Source of the DNA: Prorocentrum cordatum
Lineage: Eukaryota > Sar > Dinophyceae > Prorocentrales > Prorocentraceae
Direction of reading: 5' to 3'
DNA length: 64,000 bases
NCBI GenBank assembly: GCA_963575745.1
Contig: CAUYUJ010000736.1
Location: 478,792-542,791, forward strand
The notes beneath the pieces were generated by a model, which saw only the letters and a list, made by a program, of their open reading frames with translations, made no database searches and was not told the DNA's origin. Positions within the stretch are counted from its first letter, which is position 1. The number at the start of each line of letters is the position of its first letter. A program made the position numbers and the translations under genes. This document shows positions 1 through 10,235 of this stretch, one piece after another.

Positions 1-356
1 AGCGCGTCGGAAGCGCCTTCTCGGGGCGCAGCTGTCCTTCATGCTGCTCTTCACCACCCCGATGCTCCCGACGCGCGCCTGGACTCCACGTCGGACGTGG
101 CTCGCGCCATGGAGGTGGGCGACGCCTCCTTGCCCAAGCGCACGCCCCTCCGCTTCGACGCGCCCCACCCCTTCGCCCCAAGCCTTGGCGCCGCCACCGC
201 GAACGACGCCGCCGACGGGGAGGCGGAGGAGAGCGGCCCTCGGGCGCTTGCGGGAGATCCCCGTCTCCTTCGGAGCGCGCAGCAGACACCCGAGTGGCGC
301 TGCAGGGGGCGAGGTTGGAGCTCTTCCTCGGCGAATCCTTCGTGCAGCAGCTCTGA
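1..356 (+). other. possible 3' end of a coding region cut by the window edge
   Basis: GC-rich sequence open in more than one frame. One frame ends with residues ARLELFLGESFVQQL before a TGA at 354-356, and another frame through 3-300 is also open and alanine-rich. The mixed composition could be a terminal exon with an upstream intron. No family is recognised and the start lies outside the window or behind a splice site. Confidence 0.2.
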
Positions 357-785
357 GGTAGCAGCAGCCGACGAGCTAGACCCGTCACAGGACGGCCTCG
401 ATTATATGGCTCACGTCAGGGTCGACGGCACTGTGACTGCGCGGGGATTCCCTGCCGATCCGCGCTCCCGCGAGCGCCTCCATCTTCTGCCTGATCGCGG
501 TCAGGCTCGCTCCCGCGGTTGTCGTCGCGCTCCTGGGCGCGCTCTCCGATATGTTCCGATATGCTCCTCCTCCTCCTCCTCCTCGTTTTCCTCGTCTTCC
601 TCCTCCTTTTCCTCCTCCTCCTCCTCCTCCTCCTCCTCCTCCTCCTCCTCCTCCGCCATTCCTTTCCTTATAGAGAATTCCTCCTTGTCGCACTCAGAGG
701 CAGGTCGAACGAGCGGGCAGGGCGCTTCGCTTGGTATTTCTTCACACTGCATGGCCCTGAAGCTTTGTGATGTGCAGCAGATTCA
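357..785. repeat. intergenic stretch with (TCC)n tract
   Basis: Positions 561-657 are an almost pure CTC/TCC run interrupted by TTTTCC and GTCTTCC. The open frames through it, giving poly-Ser, poly-Leu, poly-Glu or poly-Gly, are repeat translations. The flanks hold no recognised gene. Confidence 0.85.
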
Positions 786-1330
786 CATATTGAGGGTGGT
801 CCATCTTCGAAATGTAGTTCTCGTGTTATCACCGCGTACATTCGTTTCTGTAGAGATAGTAAGCGCTTCACGGATGGAGGTAGGTTGGTTTTCAAAATGT
901 GGCTCCCGCCTTAACGCCGCGCACACTCGTTTTCAGAGCTACACGGATGGAGGGTGGCTCCTTTTCCAAAATGCGGTTCTCGCATTAGCGCCGCGCACTC
1001 GCCTTACGAATTTGCATCAGTCCCAAGGGTTCTCATAGTCATCGCCCCAGAATTGGTGTTCCAGCGCGATGTCGGAATGTCAGGGCGCAGCGGTCACGTT
1101 GAATCGCGGTGATGAAGTCCCATGGACATCGTTCTGGCACGATTCAGGATCGTCAAGACGCAATAGTAATGGTGAGTCGCGACGCTGAATTCCCAGAAAT
1201 GGTGACCTGGCACAATTCTATAGTTTCAAACGTTTGCCTTCCAACGAGTCATGTCCTTCCGTGATATTGGATCCGTGGAGGAGCCTATGAAGAGAGAGTT
1301 CGAAGAGATGATTTATTGCAATACTATTGA
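786..1330. repeat. dispersed 75-80-bp satellite unit, locus 1, with shared flank
   Basis: About three degenerate units built on TTCACGGATGGAGG, TTTTCAAAATGTGGCTC and GCGCCGCGCACACTCGTTT lie at 786-1010. The same units recur at 49430-49820 and, inverted, at 19880-20100. The downstream part (1040-1200, with GTCAAGACGCA and GAAGTCCCATGG) also matches the downstream part of the 49-kb copy, so the duplicated block is larger than the satellite itself. Confidence 0.75.
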
Positions 1331-1349
1331 TGGGTAGTGGATTTACAGT

Positions 1350-1442
1350 GGTCCTCCTCCTCCTCCTCCTGCTCCTCCTCCTTCTCCTCCTCCTCTTCCT
1401 CCTCCTCCTCCTCCTCCTCCTCCTCCTCCCCCTCCTCGTCAC
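1350..1442. repeat. (TCC)n trinucleotide tract
   Basis: Polypyrimidine run of CTC/TCC with a few CTTC interruptions. It generates long poly-Glu and poly-Arg frames on the minus strand that should not be called genes. Confidence 0.9.
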
Positions 1443-2545
1443 CTGACAGCCTCCTTCGTCGCCCAGGAGCCTGCCGGAAGTTTTTACGAAAGCGCCGAGG
1501 GATTCCGAGGTGTGGTCTGTCCACGGGGAGTCCGGCGCAGCCCGCCATGCTCCGGAGGGGGGCGTCGACCCTCTTTTATGAGCGCCCCCGCTACATTTAC
1601 GGTAAGTTCATGCCGCGTGGAGCGAATTGCGCGCGCCACTGGAAAGTCGCAATCGCTCAAGGTTGAACAATCCACGCGGTGGCAGAGACCCACACGCAAG
1701 TCGTTATGACACGAAGTTGCCGTACCCTCTATGGACGCCCGCGCTATCGATGCATGCGCAGACTGCCCCCCAGATGGAGGGGCATGAAGAAGCGCCGGTT
1801 GCCAGTACGGCTTGACATGGTTTGGTAGCGATGGCGTCCAGAGCTATCCCCAGACATGCCGCGGACAGCGATTGAATGTTTCCCTGGTAAGGGTTTGGGC
1901 CCAAGGTTCTCTTGATGTTGTCGGGCCTGTGATCTGAGACCGCAGGGGGCGTCGAGCAGGGGGCCTCCGATGTCCAACATGGTGTAGGGGAGGGGGTGGC
2001 GTTTTGCCTGAGACATCTTCACACGGGCTTGGGATGCTGGAGGAGCTGTTTTTACAACGCTGGTTCTACAGATAAGCTGTTGTCTGAGACATCCTCAGGT
2101 CATTGAGATCTTGACTTCTTTCGCGAAGTTGCAAGCGTATTCAAGGATGAGGCTCCCGCATGAGACATCCTCACCGAAATTGCGATGGCCAAACAGGTGG
2201 GTTCCGACGTCATTGAACAATAATGCTGTTTTCGTTGCAGTAATATTCTGAATTTGGACATGTCCAGAAAGCTTGCGACTTCGGCGTGCTTCAAGAACGG
2301 GGCTCTCACCTCAGACATGAAAATAAGGTGTTCAAAGATGTGTACACATACGTCGATGTGTGTGCTATGAGCTCGTATGTAAAAATGCAGTTGTCGCTCC
2401 AGACATGTTCAGAAAGATGAAATGCACAACGAACTTACAGATGTGCGGCTTCCTACAAAAGGAGGTTATCCTAAGAGATATCCTAACACGATGGAAGCGT
2501 CGAAAGAACTGGTGTCCGACGTCTTTGGGGGTTCTCTCGGAGGAG
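1443..2545. other. no recognised gene; degenerate 75-bp periodicity
   Basis: About 1.1 kb with no ORF resembling a known family. A weak repeat motif, TGAGACATCCTCA or variants, recurs near 2010, 2085, 2163, 2310 and 2398, each followed by GCTT/GCGAAG-rich sequence. This suggests an old decayed satellite. Confidence 0.5.
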
Positions 2546-2655
2546 GAGCAGGAGGAGGAGGAGGGAGAAGGAGGATGAGCAGGAAGAGTACGATAAATGA
2601 GGAGGAGGAGGCGGAGGAGGAAGAGGGACTAGGAAGAAGAAGAATTAAAGGAACA
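2546..2655. repeat. GGA-rich tract
   Basis: GGAGGA repeats with AAGAA and ATTAAAGG variants, purine-rich on the plus strand. No gene. Confidence 0.75.
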
Positions 2656-2742
2656 AGAAGAATTAAAGGAATAATTCCCCAATCAGAGCTTGACTCTGTA
2701 GGGGTCCTAGCGGATTTAAGGGTAGGTGAGGTGTGCCGCCGA

Positions 2743-2912
2743 TTCGGTGGCCGGGCCCGGGTGCCCGGGTGCCCGGGTGCCCGGGTTCGCCGCCGATTCA
2801 GTGGCCGGGCCCGGGTGCCCGGATGCCCGGGTGCCCGGGTGCCCGGGTGACGGGTGCCCCGTGCCCAGGTGGGTGCCCGGGTGCCGGATGCCCGGGTGCC
2901 CGGTGCTTTGTA
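2743..2912. repeat. GCCCGGGT minisatellite
   Basis: Tandem GTGCCCGGGT units, themselves palindromic at CCCGGG. They are arranged in two larger units that each start with GCCGCCGATTC(A/G)GTGGCC (about 2738 and 2789). Confidence 0.85.
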
Positions 2913-3052
2913 GCCCTATAGCCTTGCAGCCCTATATCCCTATCGCCCTATAGCCCTATAGCCCGATAACCCATATAGCCATATAGCCATATGGCTCATA
3001 TAGCGCCAAAGAGCCCATATACCCCTGTAGCCCTATAGCCCTACAGCTCTAA
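2913..3052. repeat. TATAGCCC octamer repeat
   Basis: Roughly fifteen copies of TATAGCCC/TATAGCCA with drift, directly downstream of the GCCCGGGT minisatellite. It has no coding potential. Confidence 0.85.
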
Positions 3053-3770
3053 AAAGATTATGATTGGGGTTTTTTCTCTGGTATCATATGATTCAGAAGA
3101 AGAAGAAGAAGAAGAAGAAGAAGAAGAGGAGGAATGGGGATAAGTGAGGGCGAGAAGGAAGAGGAGGAGGCTCCAGATAACCCTAAAAGTCCCCAGGCAC
3201 CAGTCCCAGGAGGCTCAGGAAGCTCCAGGAGGTCCCAGGATGATGACGATCACTGCGAGGAAGTCTGGTGCCGAGGGACCGCGCAAGAGCACGCAGCCCA
3301 GTAAAGCACAGAACATCATGGAGAAAGTATGGCACGCCCTGGTAACGCATGCAGATCATAGCGTTGTTGGACTTTAGTTCCAGGCGGGGAGGAGAACTGG
3401 ACCCAGGGAACGGGCCCAGACCTCGGAGAGTCCACCGTTCGAAAAAGCCACTGCGCCTGATGTCTGGGCCCTCGGAGTCGACCCCCCTGGGCCTTCCCCT
3501 GAGAGCGCTCTGACCAGGATCTCGAGTCGCATCCAGCCGTGGCGACGAGGATGCCCCCCTCTCTCCAGATGGCGCAGTGGAGTAGGAGGCGGAGAAGGCG
3601 GGGGTCGGACAGTGTCCTCTGACAGGTATGGATGAACCTGACCGCCTCTGCGCCTGGCAGACTGTGTGCGGAGCTGTCGGTGTTCGAGAAGACAGCCACG
3701 CGCATGGCCGAGGCTTGCTGCTGCTTTTACCCTCTCATTCCTGATCGCCCTCCCCAGATCAGGGGGGAGG
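3053..3770. other. no recognised gene; short (GAA)n at 3092-3131
   Basis: Contains a (GAA)n run (3092-3131) and otherwise unique GC-rich sequence. The long minus-strand frame over 3374-4639 runs through the adjacent GGA tract and shows no family signature. Confidence 0.5.
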
Positions 3771-4105
3771 CGGCAGAGGAGAAGGAAGAGCGGGAGGAGG
3801 AGGAGGAGGAGGAGGAGGGGGAGAAGGAGGAGGAGGAGGAGGAGGGAGGAGAGCAGCAGCAGAAGAGGGAGAGGAGAGCGAAGGGGAGGAGAGGGGCGAA
3901 CGGGGGATGAGGAGGAGGAGGAGGAGGAGGAGGAGGATGGGGAGGAGGAGGAGGGAGGAGGAGGAGGAGGAGGAGGGAGGAGGAGGGAGGGAGGGAGGAG
4001 GAGGAGGAGGAGGAGGAGGAGGAGGAGGGAGGAGAGAGAAGGGAAGAGAAAGGGGGCATTGAGGGAAGAGGTGGGTGGAGGAGGCGGGAGGAGGAAGGAG
4101 CCGAA
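3771..4105. repeat. long (GGA)n purine tract
   Basis: About 330 nt of almost pure GGA/GAG/GGGA on the plus strand. Poly-Glu, poly-Arg, poly-Gly, poly-Ser and poly-Leu frames on both strands are artefacts. Confidence 0.9.
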
Positions 4106-4290
4106 GGGGTAGGAGCGGAGAGCGAGGCCGGCTTGTTCGGCTTCTCCCCCGTCGACCCGGGCCAGGGCGCGACAGCGCCCGCCTCCCAGTGGGCGATGGA
4201 CAAACTGGGGGAGTGGGTGCTGCCCGAGGACCCTCGCCGGAGCAAGAGGAGGAGGACGGTGGTAGGAGGAAAGGGCCCAGACCCCCTCGA

Positions 4291-4410
4291 GCCGTGAAAA
4301 AACATGACGGGAGGTTTTTTCTATTTGTCGGCCTTCAAACGACTCGGGACGAGAAGCCGGTTCCGGGGAATGGGTCGAGACCGGGACCTTTGAGGTCGAC
4401 GTCATGAAAA
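4291..4410 (-). repeat. MITE-like element, inverted copy (family M)
   Basis: Bounded by CCGTGAAAAAACATGACGGG on the left and GACGTCATGAAAA on the right. The core ACGACTCGGGACGAGAAGCC, followed by GGTTCCGGGG, matches in reverse complement the copies at 28231-28391 and 42461-42620. It has no coding capacity. Confidence 0.7.
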
Positions 4411-5215
4411 GAACCAAAAATGCAGTCAGGGATCTGGGGAGGAGGAAAAGAGGAAGCGGGAGAGGGAAACGGGGAAGAGGAGGAGCAGGATGACCATAGT
4501 AAACTCGGGATGCACCAGTGGTGCTACAGTTCACCCTCCCGTCTCGAGCCCCCTCCTCACAGGTCCCTGCAGGCCCTTCCTGTTCACTACAAGAAGCGCA
4601 CCCATGAGAGACCGGCACCCCACGGGCCTGCCTTGCCACTCAGGCGAGGGCCTCGGTCTGAAGCGGAATTGCCCTGCACCTTGCGCCGTCCGCTCGTCTG
4701 CAGGCCTCGGCGGTGACGCCGAGGAGATCCGGAAGGGCCTGGGGACGCTCCGCAGGTCTCATGCAGGAGCGCCCTGCAGGTCCCGCATGGGCGTCCTCGA
4801 GGCCTGGCGGGACCGAAATCCAGGACCTGCAGCGATGTTTCAGTAAGGATTTGCAGCCAGGCCATCAGCGTGGCGGATGGCACGTGTTGGGCTGTGCAGA
4901 AGCGGGGGGCGGGGGGGGGCGGTGGCGGCGAGGACCAGAGCACCTGACTGACGAAACTACCCCAGTACTCCGCACGCCTCCTCTTCTCCCTCGGTCGCCT
5001 CTCCCCCATATCTCCTTCCCTTTCTCCCTCCTCCTGCATTCCCCCTCCCCCTCTCCCCCATCCCTCCTCATCCTCCTCGGCCTGGTCATCCTCCCCCTCA
5101 TCACCTTCCTCCCCGGCCCTTCCTCATCCCACCCGCACCCTCCCCTCCCACCCCCGTCCTCCCTTCCTCCCCTCCCGCCTCCCCCACCCCTCCACCCCTC
5201 CCCCTCTTCCCGCTG
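4411..5215. repeat. dispersed repeat fragments and C/T-rich stretch
   Basis: At 4500-4640 a segment with GATGCACCAG, CACCCTCCCGTC and CTGCCTTGCCACTCAGGCG resembles 19310-19440 and 51085-51200, each of which also follows a GGA tract. From 4975 to 5215 the plus strand is nearly pure pyrimidine (C and T). No gene. Confidence 0.6.
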
Positions 5216-5565
5216 AAGACCGGGGATCTGCAGCCGGCGTATGTCATCGTGTGTCCCGCTTGCCTCGCAGAGAGGACGTCGTCGATGGCGGAAGCAGAGG
5301 CCCGCTGCTCGGAGGACCCCGACCCGCCAGCCGGAGTTCGACCCAGACCTCCAGCATCGCCAGAAACAATGCGTGCGCTGTCTCAGCAGATTCTGGCGCA
5401 CCGAGAACAGCCCTGGACCCCCGAACATAGGAATAATCGTTTGCGAGGGGGGCAACGAAAAATTACCCTGTGACGTACCCAACCCGTTTGCATCAATGGA
5501 AACGAGGAGTTGGTCGAAACTTGTATGGACAATCAACTTGATGTATAAGCTACTTGGGAGGCGTC
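5216..5565. other. no recognised gene
   Basis: Short overlapping open frames only. None has domain similarity that I recognise. Confidence 0.4.
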
Positions 5566-6800
5566 ACTGTGCTGGGCCCCGCAAGCAGGCCTCGAAAGTG
5601 GCGACAGTTTCACAGATCGCAGCCCCCCAGGGATGGCGAGGTCTAATTTGAATCTGCGTGTGGCGTCACTGTGCTGGGCCCCCCAGCAGGCCTCGAAAGT
5701 GGCGACAGTTTCACAGATCGCAGCCCCCCAGGGATGGCGACAGTTTCACAGATCAGCAGCAGGGATGGCGAAGGAATTGGTGGGTGTACCCACTGTGCTG
5801 GGCCCCCCAGCAGGCCTCGAAAGTGGCGACAGTTTCACAGATCGCAGCCCCCCAGGGATGGCGAGGTCTAATTTGAAACTGTGCTGGGCCCCCCAGCAGG
5901 CCTCGAAAGTGGCGACAGTTTCACAGATCGCAGCCCCCCAGGGATGGCGAGGTCTAATTTGAACCCACTGTGCTGGGCCCCCCAGCAGGCCTCGAAAGTG
6001 GCGACAGTTTCACAGATCCCAGGATGGGTCCCATTTGAGTCCGCCGTGGGTACCCACTGGGCCCCCAGCAGCCTCGAAAGTGGCGACAGTTTCACAGATC
6101 GCAGCCCCCCAGGGATGGCGAGGTCCATTTGAGTCCGCCGTGGTACCCACTGTGCTGGGCCCCCCAGCAGGCCTCGAAAGTGGCGACAGTTTCACAGATC
6201 GCAGCCCCCCAGGGATGGCGAGGTCTAATTTGAGTCCGCCGGGTACCCACTGTGCTGGGCCCCCCAGCAGGCCTCGAAAGTGGCGACAGTTTCACAGATC
6301 GCAGCCCCCCAGGGATGGCGAGGTCCCATTTGAGTCCGCCGTGGGTACCCACTGTGCTGGGCCCCCCAGCAGGCCGCGAAAGTGGCGACAGCTGGCAGCC
6401 CCCCAGGGATGGCGAGGTCCCAGGTACCCACTGTGCTGGGCCCCCCAGCAGCCCTCGAAAGTGGCGACAGTTTCACAGATCGCAGCCCCCCAGGGATGGC
6501 GAGGTCTAATTTAAATCTGCGGTGGGTACCCACTGTGCTGGGCCCCTCAGCAGGCCTCGAAAGTGGCGACAGTTTCACAGATCGCAGCCCCCCAGGGATG
6601 GCGAGGTCACATTTGGGTCCGCCATGGGTACCCACTGTGCTGGGCCCCCCAGCAGGCCTCGAAAGTGGCGACAGTTTCACAGATCGCAGCCCCCCAGGGA
6701 TGGCGAGGTCCCATGTGAGTCCGCCGTGGGTACCCACTGCGCTGGGCCCCCCAGCAGGCCTCGAAAGTGGCGACAGTTTCACAGATCGCAGCCCCCCAGC
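5566..6800. repeat. tandem satellite, about 100-bp unit, about 13 copies
   Basis: Each unit contains GTGCTGGGCCCCCCAGCAGG, then CTCGAAAGTGGCGACAG, TTTCACAGATCGCAGCC and CCCCAGGGATGGCGAGGTC, then a variable AATTTGAGTCCGCCGTGGG linker. Unit starts fall near 5569, 5671, 5795, 5881, 5970, 6055, 6151, 6251, 6352, 6431, 6536, 6638 and 6740, so spacing is mostly about 100 nt with some truncated copies. The Pro/Ser/Arg-rich frames across it are repeat translations. Confidence 0.95.
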
Positions 6801-7260
6801 TGGCACGCAGCGACGAGCGAGGCGAAAGTCAGGGGGGAAGAGAGGGACTGGAGGGGGTGGGAAGGAGACGCGCGAGCAGTGCTCTATTCAAAACGAGAAC
6901 CCAACGCAGGAGGGTTGGGAAAAAAAACAGCACCAAGAACAAAAAGGAACAACTCGAACAATTCAAAACAGGTAGACAGACAAACGTGCTACAACTAAAT
7001 TGCAAAACCGAAGACAAACAATGTTAGCCAGCGTGGAGCACAAACAGTAAGTTATTGCACTGTGGATGTGTAAGCTATGTGCTGCAAGCTATGTGCTGCA
7101 AGCGATGTTGTGCAGTATACGTGTTGCAAGCCAGAGGCGGCCACGAGGCTGCCACGTGCGGCTACGTGGCGAAACCTCGCCAGAGCCACCCAACGCACGA
7201 GGCGGCCACGAGGAGGTTACGGGCGGCAACGTGGCGAAACCTCGCAGGACCCACTGAATT
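6801..7260. repeat. short local repeats
   Basis: Near 7078-7130 there are three copies of a GTGCTGCAAGC-type unit. At 7133-7250 two roughly 70-bp tandem units share GAGGCGGCCACGAGG and GGCGAAACCTCGC. At 6880-6920 a segment (ATTCAAAACGAGAACCCAAC) is repeated in diverged form at 7825-7880. No gene. Confidence 0.6.
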
Positions 7261-7790
7261 CCTTTTTATATTGATAATATAGAGAGAGATAAAGAAAAAC
7301 AACATGTAAGCACTGCTTTGCGAAAAAACAAGCACACACCCAGTAAGCAGGCATCAACACAAGCATGCACACAAACAAACAAACCAACCAACCAACCAGC
7401 AAACAAACAAACAAGCAAACAACAATAACAACATGTGAAGGAGAGGGTGCGCCGAAATGGTGCGGAGAAGGCATGCGGGCGCAAATACTGGGGCCTCAGG
7501 CGGAGCTCACTAGGGGGCCGCGAGACGTGTAAGGGGTGTGCCGACGAATGGGGACGTTGATGATGAGGAGGACGATGAGGACGCGCGGAGGGTTGAGGCA
7601 GGGACGCGGAGGAGGGGGACCTCCCTTGTTCATCCCGTTTCGTCCCCCTCCGCGTGTCTCCCTCGCCTCCCGGGGTAGCCCCCCCTTTCGGCTAGTGGCG
7701 CCACCTTTCAATACCGGACCTGCCTCCCTGTTTGGGGGGGCAGGGCTGGGAACGGCTTCAGGACAACACATAATCAGCCGATAGCAGCAG
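7261..7790. other. no recognised gene; AAAC/CCAA microsatellite
   Basis: 7370-7430 is an (AAAC)n/(CCAA)n patch. The rest is unassigned GC-rich sequence. Confidence 0.5.
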
Positions 7791-8171
7791 CAGGAGGATG
7801 AGGAGAGGAGAAGAAGAACGCGGGGCCCTGCTGATTCAAAGCAAGAACCCAACACCACAGGATGGCTGGGAAACGAGAACTAGAATGGGAAGGTACCCTG
7901 AGCTTCGACGGTGCGAAGAAGAAATGGAACCTCCCAAACCATCCTGGACCCCCATCGGTCTGCGGCACTTCTCGAGCCAGATCGACCTGTGAGGCTCCCC
8001 CGGGGCCTGCAAAACCGTGCGACGGCGCCCGGAACGAAACAGCCGGGGCGGATCCGATTGGCCTTCGACTCCGTGCCGGCGCGGCCCGATGCGCGGCTCA
8101 GTCTCCTGGCTCGATGCTGGCTGATCCTGCTGCACCAGGACAGGTCGGCCACGCGCAGAGGGGGCTAGGGG

Positions 8172-8318
8172 CAGGGGGGAAGGCTTCGTGGAAGCACCCC
8201 TGCTTCGTAGAGGGCGCGGGCCGTCTCTGCAGATGGAATGCCCGCGCCTTCTGAGAAGCAGCCTCCTTCTAGAAAGCCCTCCCCCATCCCCTCTACCCCT
8301 TGTGCGCACCGCCAGACA
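8172..8318. repeat. hairpin dispersed repeat (family H), uninterrupted copy
   Basis: Starts GGGGGGAAGGCTTCGTGG, has inverted halves (GCGCGGGCC and CCCGCGCCTTCTGAGAAGC), and ends CAGCCTCCTTCTAGAAAGCC, then TTGTGCGCACCGCCAGA. The same sequence is present at 24001-24121 plus 27597-27630, where the DNA transposon has split it, so this copy models the empty site. A more diverged copy lies at 36300-36580. Confidence 0.75.
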
Positions 8319-8371
8319 GGATCTGGATCGGGATCAGGACACCGATCCGCCAAGATCGGGGAAACGTTCCT

Positions 8372-8676
8372 GAGGTCTGCACGGCGTGAGCAGCGGGATC
8401 AGCTTCGCGCGCACAGACGGCAGCAGCCTGTTCGTGGAGACGCTGGACGCTTCCATTGTCTCCTGGGGCGGCCCGGACCCCTATCCGACCCCGGTCCACG
8501 AGCAGCCTGACTGGAGTCGGGGTGCGAACTTCGTCTTGTGGGATAACCTCTGGAACACGAACTACATTTTCTGGTGGCCGTACGACACCCCGCCCGACCG
8601 ACCGCACGACGACTTCCGCTTCCGCTTCGTCCTGCACTTCCGCGAGGCCCGCGCGCCGACGGACGCGTTTGTGTGA
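8372..8676 (+). CDS. C-terminal exon of a DUF5054-like (GH38-like) protein
   Basis: About 95-100 codons ending at TGA 8674-8676. The segment reads SWGGPDPYPTP, a linker, then WSRGANFVLWDNLWNTNYIF, then WWPYDTPPDR, then DDFRFRFVLHF. I recognise the NLWxTN...W...FRFxL signature that closes DUF5054 proteins, a family related to family-38 alpha-mannosidases. Function is inferred from the family only; the catalytic region is not in this exon. The in-frame TGA at 8371-8373 and nearby AG dinucleotides (TGAG|GTCT at 8374, GAGCAG near 8392) mean it must begin at a splice acceptor, not at a start codon. I found no upstream exons in the window, so it could be the tail of a gene with very long introns or an orphaned exon. 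Confidence 0.6.
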
Positions 8677-9474
8677 GAGGGCATGGCCGCGAGCGTCGCG
8701 GCGGATCATGCCCGCGGCTTTGCAACCCTCCCCACTCCAGGGGTGCAAGCGTGGCTGTTCTTGCTGGATATGCTCTGAGGGCGGTGGTGTCAGCAATGCT
8801 GCCCTCCAGAGACGTCACACGGTCCGCCGCCCCGAGTCGCGAATCTGCATGGCTGAGAGAAGCGCTGCCACCTCGCGGTGTAGGGGGAGGGGGCCGCTCT
8901 GGTGAGCACGATGCCGACTTGCATGGTGCGCGGGGCAAGCTGGACGACCACCTGAGCTTCCCCGTGGTGTTGCACAGCACCGTGGATGGAATTGCCCAGA
9001 CATCTGGCGTCGTGATTCCTTCACAGCCTGGATCCCCAGAGGTGAGTGGCGGCACTCGCGTTCTGACGCCCCCTGTTGTTTCATTCCGTCCGCTCCTATC
9101 CTACTCCTCCAAGAAAGAGACACAAAAAGGTCTGGACCTCCTGCTGGCAGGAGGGACCGGCGCCTCATCCCGAGGCGTTTCGGACCCCTCGAGTCTTGGG
9201 CGGCGCTGCTGGGTGGCTGCTGTCTGCCCCGGCGGCAGGGGCGGCTTGCGGCTCCTGGGAGGGCCGCGCGCGCGTCGCGGGTCGGCGCCGCCAGCTCGGA
9301 GCCCGCCGGCACGAGACCGCCAGCAGCGTTTGGGGGGGCGCACACGGGAGGGGTGGCGCGAGGGGGGGGGGCGGCCCCGTCAGAAGCGCGTCGGCGTCCC
9401 CCAGGAAGGCTTCTTGGAGGCGTGGCGCGCTGCTGTTGCCCTCTCCGAGGGCCTCCTGCCGTCCTGGAGAGGCC
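8677..9474. other. no recognised gene downstream of the DUF5054-like exon
   Basis: Possible 3' UTR and intergenic DNA. Long overlapping frames in GC-rich sequence continue into the TG array and have no family features. Confidence 0.45.
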
Positions 9475-10235
9475 GCCGGCGTGTGTGCGTGCGTGTGCGT
9501 GTGTGTGTGCGTGTGTGCGTGCGTGCGTGCGTGGGTGCGTGGGTGAGTGGGTGTGTGTGTGTGTGCGCGCGTGTATGTGTCGTGTTGTGTTGTGGTGTGT
9601 TGTCTTGTCCCGTCTCGCCTTGTCTTGTCTTGTCTTGTCTTGTTGTGGCCTGTCCTATCTTGTCCTGTCTTGTCTTGTCTTGTCTTGTCTTGTCTTGTCT
9701 TGTGGTGTGGTGTGGTGTGGTGTGGTGTGGTGTGGTGTGGTGTGTTGTCTGTGTTGTGCTTTGCTGTGCTGTGCTGTGCTGTGTTGTGCTGTGTTGTGTG
9801 TGTGTCTGTGTGTGTCTATGTGTTTGTGTGTGTCTGTGTGTGGCTGTGTGTGTGCGTGTGTCTGTGTCTGTGTCTGTGTCTGTGTGTGTCTGTGTGTGTC
9901 TGTGCCTGTGTCTGCTTGTGTCTGCTTGTGTCTGTTCGGGTGTCTGTTCGGGTGTATGTCCGTGTGTCCGTGTGTCTGTGTGTGTCTGTGTATAGGTGTA
10001 TGTGTGTGTGTGTGTGTCTGAGTGTGTCTGTGTGTGTCGGTGTGGGTCTGTGTGTGTCTCTGTGTCTTTGTGTGTGGGTGTGTGTGCGTGTGCTTACAGT
10101 ATGTGTTTCGTGTGTATGTGTGTCTGTGTGTCCGTGTGTGCGTGTCGGTGCGTTTTGTGTGTGCGTGCGCGCGTGCGTGCGTGCGTGCGTGCGTGTGTGC
10201 GTGTGTGTGTGTGTGGTGTGTGGTCGCTCGTTCGC
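9475..10235. repeat. compound TG-rich microsatellite array
   Basis: About 760 nt of TG-rich repeats in blocks: GCGTGTGTGC (9478-9600), the pentamer TCTTG (about 9610-9705), GTGGT (9705-9745), TGCTG (9755-9795), then GTGTCTGT and GTGCGTGC units. The 200+ residue Cys/Val frames on plus and Thr/His frames on minus are translations of this array. Confidence 0.95.

Noticed and set aside
5633-6975. Pro/Ser/Arg tandem-repeat proteins
   Set aside because: Satellite unit length near 100 nt makes partial frames; copies with other lengths break them, and all frames are equally good.
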